From: UBA2862 sp045658005
GTDB lineage: Bacteria; Bacillota; Clostridia; Christensenellales; Aristaeellaceae
DNA: 24,514 bases
Direction: 5' to 3'
Assembly (NCBI GenBank): GCA_045658005.1
Contig: JAZOUD010000059.1
Span: 1 to 24,514, forward strand
In this document: positions 1 to 6,876 of the stretch, piece after piece
Numbering within the stretch: the stretch's first letter is position 1
Layout: every line of letters starts with the position of its first letter
Position numbers and translations under genes: made by a program
Notes under the pieces: model-generated
The model's database searches: none
What the model saw: only the letters and a program-made list of their open reading frames with translations
Told to the model about the DNA's origin: nothing

Positions 1-302
1 GCTCGGAGAGCGCCCCTACGGCTTCGCGTCGCCCTAAAGGACTAGCTTCGCGTCGCCCTAATGGACTAGCTTCGCGTCGCCCTAAAGGACTAGCTTCGCG
101 TCGCCCTAAAGGACTAGCTTCGCGTCGCCCTAAAGGACTAGCTTCGCGTCGCACCTCGTCCGCCAGCGCTCCGGGGGTCATGCCGTAGAACGGCAGGGCC
201 TGGGTCACGTCCAGATAGGATTCGTCGATGGACGCCGGCTCCACGTACTCGGTGTATTCGCAGTAGATGGCGTTGACGCGCTCCGACACGGTTCCCGCCT
301 CC
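1..302 (-). pseudogene. dinB: DinB-type Y-family DNA polymerase fragment, 5'-truncated, with in-frame 24-bp repeat array
   Basis: Reading leftward from about 302, the frame encodes a peptide containing VSERVNAIY and EPASIDESYLDVT. The latter is the catalytic-palm motif of DinB/Pol IV-type translesion polymerases (two acidic residues after SID). ALADEVRR follows, then a run of eight-residue repeats (RREASPLG), then REAVGALSE up to the window edge. The flanks resemble the family's 'ADEIRRRVREEVG' stretch, so the array seems inserted there without breaking the frame. The roughly 80 N-terminal residues expected of the family, including the first metal-binding Asp, are absent: homology starts a few codons after the mcrC stop. 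The gene also runs off the window, so its 3' part is unseen. It cannot make an active polymerase as it stands. Family identity is seen in the motif; insertion of mcrBC into or beside dinB is inference. Confidence 0.8.
21..152. repeat. 24-bp tandem repeat array A, about 5.5 copies, inside dinB
   Basis: Exact 24-bp periodicity: units start at 21, 45, 69, 93 and 117, with a partial unit from 141. The core is AAGGACTAGCTTCGCGTCG; the unit at 45 has one A-to-T change. Copies are directly adjacent with no spacers. Read on the minus strand in the dinB frame each unit gives RREASPLG. The other two minus-strand frames contain TAG. The same unit occurs at 3871-3894 and 3985-4056. Confidence 0.97.
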
Positions 303-308
303 CTGTTG

Positions 309-1358
309 TCACATGATGGTTTGAGCGATTTGATCCAGCTGGCTTCTGATCTGTCCGAAGGGCTGCCTCAGGTCCAGCGTGCCCACCGAGATCCGGCTGC
401 CGTGCATGGAATAGGTGTTGTCCGGCTGCGTCGCCTCGTCCGTCCGGGCGTAGAGCAGCAGGCCGGAGACGCTGTGCGGCGCATCGCCGAAGGCGTATTC
501 CCGGTTCTTCACATAGGTGAAGATTTGGTACAGGTTGCCCGAATGGACGGTGTATGAGTCATATTGGCTCTGCAGGGTATGGCTGTAGTACTTCGCGTCG
601 ATGATCAGCACGCGGCTGCCCTTTTGCAGCGTGATGTCCGTCTGCATGACGGGCAGCAGCGCCCCTGCGCCGTCATCCAGCGCCCAGGGGATCTGTGACG
701 CCCGGGGCGCAAGCGCCGGGTGGTGCTGCACATAGTACTCCAGAAGGAACTTCTCGTACAGCCTGCACATGCGCTGGTCGTCCAGGAAGGCGGCAAGCCG
801 CCGCTCGCCCGCCTCCGTCGTCAGCAGCATGCCCTCAATGGTCAGCTGGCAGATGCCCAGCAGCATGCGATAGCTCTGGTTGCTGCGCTGGAAGCGGATG
901 TCGCCCCAGCGGATCGACAGGGGATCGACGGCATCCACGCCGGAGAAGAACAGCAGCTTCTGGCGCAGGGCGTCCTTGAGCGGGGGCTTGACCTGGCCGT
1001 GGCGGATCAGCAGCTGGGCCGTGGTCTTCAATATTTGGTTGAACAGGTTGTTCTCCGACAGCTCGTCGTACTCGCAGGCCAGCGCCTGCCGCCGTGCCAG
1101 CCGGTTGCGGATGGTCCCGGGCATGGCGATCCTGCCGCGCAGCGTCGCGAGGTCCTCCCGGCGGTTCAGGTAGCTCCTGTACAGGCCCTGCTTCAGCTGC
1201 ATGCCGATGCCCTTCGAGAGGATCGCCGCGAACAGGCTGTGGATGTTCTCGAAGGCCTCCGGGGCCATGTCCTCGTCGTCGGACCGGTTGAGCGCCTGGA
1301 AGGCGTAGGACAGCATATAGTAGATATTGTGTATCAGGATATGCCTGTTCTGTATCAT
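309..1358 (-). CDS. mcrC: McrC-type nuclease subunit of McrBC type IV restriction system
   Basis: The 349-aa product is the McrC partner that associates with the McrB NTPase ring and cuts DNA containing modified cytosine. The N-terminal part (NIYYMLSYAFQ, with SENNLFNQIL around residues 101-110) is typical of the McrC family. The nuclease core is of the PD-(D/E)xK type, visible as MQTDI (Asp 241) followed by LIIDAKYY (Asp 254, Lys 256). The start codon overlaps the mcrB stop by four bases (ATGA), which indicates translational coupling. Length is normal for the family and no disruption is seen. The stop at 309-311 is followed almost at once by the dinB fragment. Identification as McrC is firm; the exact modified base recognised is unknown. 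Confidence 0.93.
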   Translation of the reverse strand: MIQNRHILIHNIYYMLSYAFQALNRSDDEDMAPEAFENIHSLFAAILSKGIGMQLKQGLYRSYLNRREDLATLRGRIAMPGTIRNRLARRQALACEYDELSENNLFNQILKTTAQLLIRHGQVKPPLKDALRQKLLFFSGVDAVDPLSIRWGDIRFQRSNQSYRMLLGICQLTIEGMLLTTEAGERRLAAFLDDQRMCRLYEKFLLEYYVQHHPALAPRASQIPWALDDGAGALLPVMQTDITLQKGSRVLIIDAKYYSHTLQSQYDSYTVHSGNLYQIFTYVKNREYAFGDAPHSVSGLLLYARTDEATQPDNTYSMHGSRISVGTLDLRQPFGQIRSQLDQIAQTIM

Positions 1359-3760
1359 TGGAACACCCCGTGCAGGCTGTTTTCCCAGCGCTGCAGCTTC
1401 GCCTCGTCGTCAAACCAGTATTCGCCGAGCATCTGCAGTATGTCGTAATCCACCACGTCCCGCATCCATTCCACCGTGCAATCCTCCGGGCCCTTCAGGC
1501 CGCAGAAGTAGCTGTGGCCGATGCAAAAGCCCCTGCCCAGCGCCTTGTCCTGGGCGATCTCCCGGTTCAGTTCCCGTATGCGCTCGATCAGGGCGTCGAA
1601 GGTCTCGTTCTCCAGCCCCGCCTGATACCGCCTGAAGCCCCCGGAATCGAAGCCGGGCTCCATGTCGAAGAAGCTGAACCGGCGGCGCAGGGCGTAGTCG
1701 ATCAGCGCCAGGCTGCGGTCCGCGGTGTTCATCATGCCGATGATGTACAGGTTGCCCGGCACCGAGAAGGGCACGTCGCTGTAGGCCAGTTTGACCTTCG
1801 CGTCCCGGTAATCCGGCTCGATCAGCATCAGCAGCTCGCCGAAGATCTTGCTCAGGTTGCCGCGGTTGATCTCGTCGATGATGAAGAAGTGGGGAAGCTC
1901 CGGTCGGTTGTTGGCCCTCTGGCAGAAGCGGTGGAACACGCCGGTCTTCAGCGCGAAGCCGCTGTCCTCCGGCTTGTAGCCCATCACGAAATCCTCATAG
2001 GAATAGTTCTGGTGGAACTGCACGAACTCGATGCGGCTGTCGTCCTGCTCGCCCATGATCGACCAGGCCAGCCGCCGGGCCGCGAAGGTCTTGCCCACGC
2101 CGGGCGCGCCCTGCAATATGATGTTCTTTTTGCGCAGCAGCACCGCCTTCAGGCGGTCGTAGCGGGCTTCGCTGAGGTACACGTCGCGCAGGAAGGCGGC
2201 CTTGTCGTAGATATCCGCCGCCTTTGCCACGGCGGCGGGGTTTTCCTCCCGCACCAGGTCCATGATGAAGTCGAACTCGCCGCGGGTCAGCTTGAACAGG
2301 CTGCCCTGGGCGTTGGTAAAGTATTCCATGTGCTCCAGCTCGGGGCACGACTTCAAGGTCGCCAGGTCGATGGGCTCGGCGAAGCTCTCGATCTTCTCAA
2401 AGGTCAGCTTTTCGCCGTCCTGTTCGGCTACCACCCTCGCCAGCCCGACCACCTGCTTGACGGGGTGGGACTCGTAGCAGACGATCATGTCGCCAACCCG
2501 GGCGTCCAGGAAATTCTGGAAGATGCGTCGCTTGTTGCCGTTTTCGTTGTACAGCGTATAATCCTGCGCCTCTCCCACGGCAATGCTGGAGAAGCTCCAG
2601 ATTCGGGGATTGGCGTTCAGCCACCAATACTGTCTGTCCGTCTCTTCCTCGTCCGCCGTCACATAGAGTGGAATGCCCGACAGGTCTACCCGGTCCAGCG
2701 CCTGCGCCAGCTCGTCCCGCAGCTTCCAGATGTATACGCCGTGATCGATGCTCTTGTCGGCTTTCCTTCCAAGGTAGAGGATCGGCCACCATCGGGAATT
2801 ATCAGAGTCCCTCGGCATCACGGGGCAGCCCGTCTTTTCGGCGATACGCTTGGCCAGGAAAGAGGAGCCGCTGTTGTAAAAGTTCTTGCTCTCGCCATAC
2901 TTGACGGCAAGCTGTGTGCAGGTGGCCGCGCCGCCGTAATCCTTGAACCGCTTCATGATGGCCAAGCTGTCGGGCGTGAAGACCGTTTCATCCTTCAGCA
3001 GCGTCACCCATTGATCGACGGATAATTCAGGGGAATAACCCGAGGGGAACCACTCTTCCTCGACAGCGCTTGCACTCTCCTCAGTGTAAAAACGGCTGAT
3101 ATAGAAGCCGAAGGTCTGCGTCATGGTTTTGAATTTGGGGTCCGAATAGCATTCTGCCGTCAAATGCGAATTGAACATCATATCCAATTCATAATCCTGC
3201 TTCAGCGCTTCGCATATCTCATCATAGAAGGCCATAAAGGAACGAATGTTACCGGCATAATCCCCCTGTTTAAACGTGTATGAACCGCCCAGGGCCTTGT
3301 TTGTCGCCTTGATTTCACTGAGCTTGAAGATATAATACCTGTCAGGATAGCGCAGCCAGAGGTAGGTCATGATGGCATTTTCATTCTGGTAGTGCTGTCC
3401 CGCGTCAGGGCGCAACCGATCCCTCAGTGCTGCCGCTTTTTGCTTGAATGCGTCAATGCGCGACCAGAGATCGGAGGTCTCGTCAAACAGCGCAATAAAC
3501 ATTGCGCGTACCGCTTCCGGCGCTTCCTGAGCAAATTTCTCGATCATCCTGCGGGGGTAGTTGTTCATCGATGCCAACAGATTGTAGGTCTTCTTCAGCG
3601 CCTCGCTCAGCATGCCCGCGAAGTCCGGGGCGTTCACGTCCCAGTGGTCCTGGAACCACTGGACGGCCTCCCACTTGTACTTCTCGTTCGGCCACTGGCG
3701 ACCGACGAAATCCTGCTTGAAGGCCGCCAGCGCGCCTTCGTATTTCTTCTGATCGAACAT
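1355..3760 (-). CDS. mcrB: McrB-type AAA+ GTPase with EVE domain (modified-DNA restriction)
   Basis: The 801-aa protein is the motor and recognition subunit of a type IV restriction system. The C-terminal AAA+ domain has Walker A GAPGVGKT (551-558), Walker B FFIIDEINR (625-633) and the McrB signature MNTADRS (678-684) followed by LIDYALRRRFSF. An EVE (PUA-like) domain occupies about 378-500 (YWWLNANPRIWSF, then VGDMIVCYES and GLARVV). EVE domains are known readers of modified cytosine and are often fused to McrB. Residues 1-370 form a helical region I cannot assign precisely; a short stretch near 268-335 (GGAATCTQLAVKYG) looks like another small DNA-related module. The start has AGGAAGG about 10 bases upstream and a promoter at 3788-3816. 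The DNA encoding the N-terminal part (about 2800-3540) is visibly more AT-rich than the AAA+ part, which suggests domain replacement. Confidence 0.93.
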   Translation of the reverse strand: MFDQKKYEGALAAFKQDFVGRQWPNEKYKWEAVQWFQDHWDVNAPDFAGMLSEALKKTYNLLASMNNYPRRMIEKFAQEAPEAVRAMFIALFDETSDLWSRIDAFKQKAAALRDRLRPDAGQHYQNENAIMTYLWLRYPDRYYIFKLSEIKATNKALGGSYTFKQGDYAGNIRSFMAFYDEICEALKQDYELDMMFNSHLTAECYSDPKFKTMTQTFGFYISRFYTEESASAVEEEWFPSGYSPELSVDQWVTLLKDETVFTPDSLAIMKRFKDYGGAATCTQLAVKYGESKNFYNSGSSFLAKRIAEKTGCPVMPRDSDNSRWWPILYLGRKADKSIDHGVYIWKLRDELAQALDRVDLSGIPLYVTADEEETDRQYWWLNANPRIWSFSSIAVGEAQDYTLYNENGNKRRIFQNFLDARVGDMIVCYESHPVKQVVGLARVVAEQDGEKLTFEKIESFAEPIDLATLKSCPELEHMEYFTNAQGSLFKLTRGEFDFIMDLVREENPAAVAKAADIYDKAAFLRDVYLSEARYDRLKAVLLRKKNIILQGAPGVGKTFAARRLAWSIMGEQDDSRIEFVQFHQNYSYEDFVMGYKPEDSGFALKTGVFHRFCQRANNRPELPHFFIIDEINRGNLSKIFGELLMLIEPDYRDAKVKLAYSDVPFSVPGNLYIIGMMNTADRSLALIDYALRRRFSFFDMEPGFDSGGFRRYQAGLENETFDALIERIRELNREIAQDKALGRGFCIGHSYFCGLKGPEDCTVEWMRDVVDYDILQMLGEYWFDDEAKLQRWENSLHGVFQ

Positions 3761-3787
3761 GGCTGTAATCCCTTCCTCTCCACCCGC

Positions 3788-3816
3788 ATTATATCAGGAA
3801 TTGGATTCTCCGTCCA
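3788..3816 (-). promoter_or_regulatory. mcrBC promoter
   Basis: On the minus strand TGGACG (3816-3811) and TATAAT (3793-3788) are separated by exactly 17 bases. A TG one base ahead of the -10 makes it an extended -10 element. It lies 28 bases upstream of the mcrB start codon and just after the stop codon of the PucR-type remnant. Confidence 0.7.
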
Positions 3817-3870
3817 CAACAAAACGCCGTTCGCCCCTCATTTCGAGCCCTTCAGCGCTTCCAGCCGAAC

Positions 3871-3894
3871 CCTAAAGGACTAGCTTTGCGTCGG
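3871..3894. repeat. Single 24-bp repeat copy creating an in-frame stop
   Basis: One near-exact copy of the repeat seen at 21-152 and 3985-4056, with one C-to-T change and a mismatched last base. In the regulator remnant's frame it falls in a closed frame and supplies TAG. The host frame resumes immediately after it because 24 is a multiple of three. Confidence 0.93.
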
Positions 3895-3984
3895 CGCCAT
3901 GTAGAGCATCGCGGCGTCCCGGAAGCGCCGGGGGTCCAGGCCGCAGCAGTCCCGTATGCGCTTGAGCCGGTATTGCAGCGTGTT

Positions 3985-4056
3985 GCGACGCGAAGCTAGT
4001 CCTTTAGGGCGACGCGAAGCTAGTCCTTTAGGGCGACGCGAAGCTAGTCCTTTAGG
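3985..4056. repeat. 24-bp tandem repeat array B, exactly three copies
   Basis: Three identical 24-bp units start at 3985, 4009 and 4033. On the minus strand each reads PKGLASRR in the regulator frame, between LHV and NTLQYRL. This is within the helix-turn-helix, where the family has HV-HR-NTL. The orientation relative to the host gene is opposite to array A, yet this is also the single open frame for that orientation. Confidence 0.97.
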
Positions 4057-4160
4057 GACGTGCAGAAAGCACCGGCCCACCGTCTCCTTGAGGGATATTT
4101 CACACGCGAAGTAGACGCCCGGCAGCGCCCGGTCCGCCGGGCTGAGCTGGCCGAGGCACT

Positions 4161-4263
4161 ATAGTTAATATTTTAGCTTGATTATTGTTATATATAATAT
4201 ATCATTTTTGCGTGGATTTTGCTACAATTATTTCAGCCAATAAACAACGGGGAGGTCAGACAC
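4161..4263 (+). promoter_or_regulatory. AT-rich leader and probable promoter region of garK
   Basis: This stretch is strikingly AT-rich compared with its surroundings. It contains TATAAT at 4193-4198 and TACAAT at 4221-4226 as candidate -10 boxes. No good -35 lies at standard spacing, so the promoter may depend on an activator. GGGGAGGT about 6-12 bases before the ATG at 4264 is the ribosome binding site. The left edge coincides with the abrupt end of the regulator remnant. Confidence 0.5.
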
Positions 4264-5415
4264 ATGAAATTTCTGTTTGCTTCGGATTCCTTCAAGGGCA
4301 CGCTGACCAGCGCGCAGACCGTGGAGCTGCTGGCGAAGGCGGCGGCGGACGTGTTCGGCGAGATCGAGTACAGCGGCGTGCCGGTGGCCGACGGCGGGGA
4401 GGGCACCACGGACGCGGTGGTGGCCGCGGAGAACGGCCAGTGGATCGAGGCCGAGGTCTGCGGCCCGATGATGGAGAAGGTCACGGCCCGCTACGGCAGG
4501 CTGGACGATCGCCGGGCGGTGATCGAGATGGCGGCGGCCTCCGGGCTGCCCCTGGTGCCGCTGGATAAGCGCAACCCGCTGAAGGCCACCAGCTACGGCA
4601 CGGGCGAGCTGATCCGCCACGCGCTGGACCAGGGCTTCACGGACATCTCCATCGCCATCGGCGGCAGCGCCACCAACGACGGCGGCATGGGCTGCGTGCG
4701 GGCGCTGGGCGGGCGCTTCCTGGACGCCGAGGGGCGTGAGCTGGAGGGCAGGGGAGAGGACCTGGAGAAGGTGTGCGCCATCGACGTGTCCACGCTGGAT
4801 CACCGCCTGGCCAACGCAAAGATCACGGTGATGTGCGACGTGACCAATCCCCTGTGCGGCGAAAACGGCGCGACCTGGACCTTCGGGGCCCAGAAGGGGG
4901 CGACGCCTGAGATGCAGGCGCGGCTGGAGGCCGGCATGGTGAATTACCGCGACGTGATCCGCCGCCAGTTCGGCATCGACCCCGACGCCATCAAGGGTGC
5001 CGGCGCGGCGGGCGGCCTGGGCGCGGCGCTGGTGTTCCTGGGCGGCGAGATGAAGTCCGGCATCGATACGGTGCTCGACCTGATCGGCTTCGACGCCCGC
5101 CTGGAGGGGGCGGACCTGGTGGTCACCGGCGAGGGTCGTACCGATTGGCAGAGCTGCTTCGGCAAGGTGATGCAGGGCGTGGGCGAGCGCGCCGCGAAGA
5201 AGGGCGTGATCGCCGTGGGCCTCAGCGGCTCGCTGGGAAGGAACGCCTGGCAGATCTTCGACCACGGCATCGCATCCGTGATGACCACCGTGGACGCGCC
5301 CATGCCCCTGGAGGAGGCCCTGGGCCGGGCGGAGGAGCTGTACTACCTGGGCGCGGTGCGCATGTTCCGCTTCATCAAGGCGGGCATGGACCTGAAGAAG
5401 AGGGAGGATGCATAA
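4264..5415 (+). CDS. garK: Glycerate 2-kinase
   Basis: The 383-aa product belongs to the GarK/GlxK family and phosphorylates D-glycerate, feeding it into lower glycolysis. Family motifs are DSFKGTLTS near the N-terminus, PVADGGEGTTDA, a central IGGSATNDGG, a glycine-rich GAGAAGGLGAAL and a C-terminal VTGEGRTDWQ. Length is normal. I chose the ATG at 4264 because it follows GGGGAGGT; the longer upstream frame starts inside the promoter. Glycerate arises from galactarate/glucarate breakdown or from hydroxypyruvate, which fits the sugar-acid theme. The gene is monocistronic: its own leader precedes it and a hairpin at 5493-5541 follows. The adjacent broken PucR/CdaR-type gene suggests it has lost its original activator. 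Confidence 0.93.
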   Translation: MKFLFASDSFKGTLTSAQTVELLAKAAADVFGEIEYSGVPVADGGEGTTDAVVAAENGQWIEAEVCGPMMEKVTARYGRLDDRRAVIEMAAASGLPLVPLDKRNPLKATSYGTGELIRHALDQGFTDISIAIGGSATNDGGMGCVRALGGRFLDAEGRELEGRGEDLEKVCAIDVSTLDHRLANAKITVMCDVTNPLCGENGATWTFGAQKGATPEMQARLEAGMVNYRDVIRRQFGIDPDAIKGAGAAGGLGAALVFLGGEMKSGIDTVLDLIGFDARLEGADLVVTGEGRTDWQSCFGKVMQGVGERAAKKGVIAVGLSGSLGRNAWQIFDHGIASVMTTVDAPMPLEEALGRAEELYYLGAVRMFRFIKAGMDLKKREDA

Positions 5416-5492
5416 GCGTCCCCTTCGAAGCCTGCGTCGGCCTGACCGCAACGCTGGTGAGCGTGGTTATGTTTTTGGTGTTTGGATAAATG

Positions 5493-5541
5493 AAAGCTGC
5501 CGGGCGGCAATCCCATTCGGGATTCCCGCCCGGCAGCTTTT
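5493..5541. terminator. Bidirectional terminator between garK and the GGDEF gene
   Basis: A stem of about 22 bp (AAAGCTGCCGGGCGG pairing with its complement, then ATCCC/GGGAT) closes on a short ATTC loop, with one C-C mismatch. A-tract and T-tract sit on the two sides, so it can serve both convergent genes. Confidence 0.88.
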
Positions 5542-5551
5542 CCAATACCCG

Positions 5552-6814
5552 TCACCTGGCCCTGTGCCGGGCCTCCTTGATCTGGTACATGCGGGTGTCG
5601 CTGTCGTGGATGCAGCCCTCGATGGTGTCCAGTTCGGTCAGCCGCCTGGTTGTGCAGCCTGCGCTGGCGGAGACCGTGAAGCTGCGGTCTTCCTCGGCGT
5701 TCAGCCGGTCCAGCGCCTGGTCGAAATGCGCCAGGAAGGCATCCGACTCGCCGCTGCCGGCGGAGGGCAGGAAGATCAGGAACTCGTCGCCGCCGATGCG
5801 CGCGCCGATGCCGTCCTTGGGAAGCGCCGCCTTGATGGCCCGCGCCAGCAGCCGGATGGCGAAGTCCCCGGCGGCGTGGCCGAAATTGTCGTTGATCTGC
5901 TTGAGCCGTTCCATGTCGATGCTGATAAAGGCGACGGTCTCGCCGGCGAGGCTGTGCCAGAGGGACTCCAGGCGCTCCATGAAGCCCCGGCGGTTCAAAA
6001 GCCCCGTCAGCAGGTCCGTGACAGAGCTCATGCGCCGCTCCTCATACAGCCGCATGAGTTCCGTGCGCCGGTAGATGTTTTCCAGCGCGATGGACAGCAG
6101 GGCGTTGCTCAGGCAGTCCATGATCCGGTCCTGGTCGTCCTCCAGCTCCAGCAGCGCCGTGGTGCGCCGGCTGACCTCCCGGAAGTAATCCGGCGAGCGC
6201 CGGCCGCAGCCGCAGCTCTCGCCCAACACGAGCTTCCCCTGAAGGCTGAACCGCGCCTGGCGGTGCCACGGGGATACGCCCCGGATGCGCTTGTCCAGGT
6301 GCTCCATCGCCTGGACGACCATCTGGTCGTAGTCGGGCTGTATCGTGGTCAGCCCGGGCATGTCCGGCCCCACGCCGGAGATGTTGTCGAAGCCGGTGAC
6401 GACCACGTCCTCGGGCACCCGCAGGCCCTTCTCCATCAGCAGGCGCATCAGGCTCACCGCCATGTAGTCGTTGGCGCAGACCACCGCCTCGGGCCGGTCG
6501 TCCGGGTTCGAGAAGAAGGCGTCCCAGGCCACCCCGGCGCAATCGGTCCACATGGTGCCGGGACAGACGTCCGCATCCCGGACCGTCAGACCGTGTTCGG
6601 CCATCTCCCGGCGGAAGGCGTCCAGCCGCGCCTGGGCTTCGATGTGGCCCGGGAAGCCCGTCTGGAAGCATATCCGCTTCAGACCGTGATGCTCGATCAA
6701 GTGCCGGACCAGCGGTATGTTCTTTCCCTGGATGTCGTATTCGTTCTGCGTCAGATAGTAGCCGGTGGTGGTAAACACGACGATGTCGTAGTTCAGCCGC
6801 CGATGTCCAGCCAA
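5552..6814 (-). CDS. LacI-type sensor/GGDEF diguanylate cyclase, sensor domain truncated
   Basis: The 420-aa frame pairs a periplasmic-binding-protein-like (LacI-type) sensor with a C-terminal GGDEF domain, which would make cyclic di-GMP. The GGDEF core looks active: DLLTGLLNRRGF, the FGHAAGD region, and an intact RIGGDEFLIF motif at about 340-348. No RxxD inhibitory site is present upstream of it. The sensor shows the family's second lobe (EAVVCANDYMAV, DVVVTGFDNI) but only a stub of the first. NYDIVVFTTTGYYL near residues 8-20 jumps almost directly to LVRHLIEHHGLKRI, where about 70 residues are normally found. The only usable start is TTG at 6814; an in-frame stop lies shortly upstream and no clear ribosome site is seen. 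Deletion and N-terminal loss are inferred from family layout. It may be a decaying gene. Confidence 0.75.
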   Translation of the reverse strand: MAGHRRLNYDIVVFTTTGYYLTQNEYDIQGKNIPLVRHLIEHHGLKRICFQTGFPGHIEAQARLDAFRREMAEHGLTVRDADVCPGTMWTDCAGVAWDAFFSNPDDRPEAVVCANDYMAVSLMRLLMEKGLRVPEDVVVTGFDNISGVGPDMPGLTTIQPDYDQMVVQAMEHLDKRIRGVSPWHRQARFSLQGKLVLGESCGCGRRSPDYFREVSRRTTALLELEDDQDRIMDCLSNALLSIALENIYRRTELMRLYEERRMSSVTDLLTGLLNRRGFMERLESLWHSLAGETVAFISIDMERLKQINDNFGHAAGDFAIRLLARAIKAALPKDGIGARIGGDEFLIFLPSAGSGESDAFLAHFDQALDRLNAEEDRSFTVSASAGCTTRRLTELDTIEGCIHDSDTRMYQIKEARHRAR

Positions 6815-6876
6815 ATTGTGCGGTGTTTTCTTCAGTTGATGACATCGTCAAAGCCCCTGGCTCATCCGGTGAAGCA

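Larger units (their letters stand above)
3838..4160 (-). pseudogene. PucR/CdaR-type regulator C-terminal remnant, repeat-invaded
   Basis: The minus-strand frame entering at 4160 reads through a stretch containing LKETVGRCFLHV. It continues after a 72-bp repeat array as NTLQYRLKRIRDCCGLDP and RRFRDAAMLYMA. This is the C-terminal helix-turn-helix of PucR/CdaR-type activators (consensus 'HRNTLxYRLxRIxxxxGLD'). A TAG ends the frame exactly at 4160, so the sensory N-terminal part is gone. A single 24-bp repeat copy at 3871-3894 places TAG at 3882-3880. Beyond it the same frame continues VRLEALKGSK and stops at TGA 3838-3840, which looks like the original C-terminus. CdaR-family proteins often control glycerate and diacid-sugar genes, and garK lies divergently next door, so this may be the lost garK regulator (inference). 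It is unlikely to be functional. Confidence 0.8.

Noticed and set aside
21..152. Possible CRISPR array
   Set aside because: Copies are directly adjacent with exact 24-bp period and no unique spacers, and the array is in frame within dinB.
1358..3025. 555-aa plus-strand ORF opposite mcrB
   Set aside because: It is the antisense of mcrB, whose motifs are clear. The plus-strand product has no recognisable domain and reflects GC-rich codon shadowing.
4161..4230. AT-rich stretch as an attachment site or replication origin
   Set aside because: No repeats, DnaA-box series or integrase gene accompany it; a promoter leader for garK explains it better.
6042..6851. Alternative 269-aa frame as the N-terminal part of the GGDEF protein by frameshift
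   Set aside because: Its sequence is arginine/proline-rich shadow text without LacI-type features, so it does not supply the missing first lobe.
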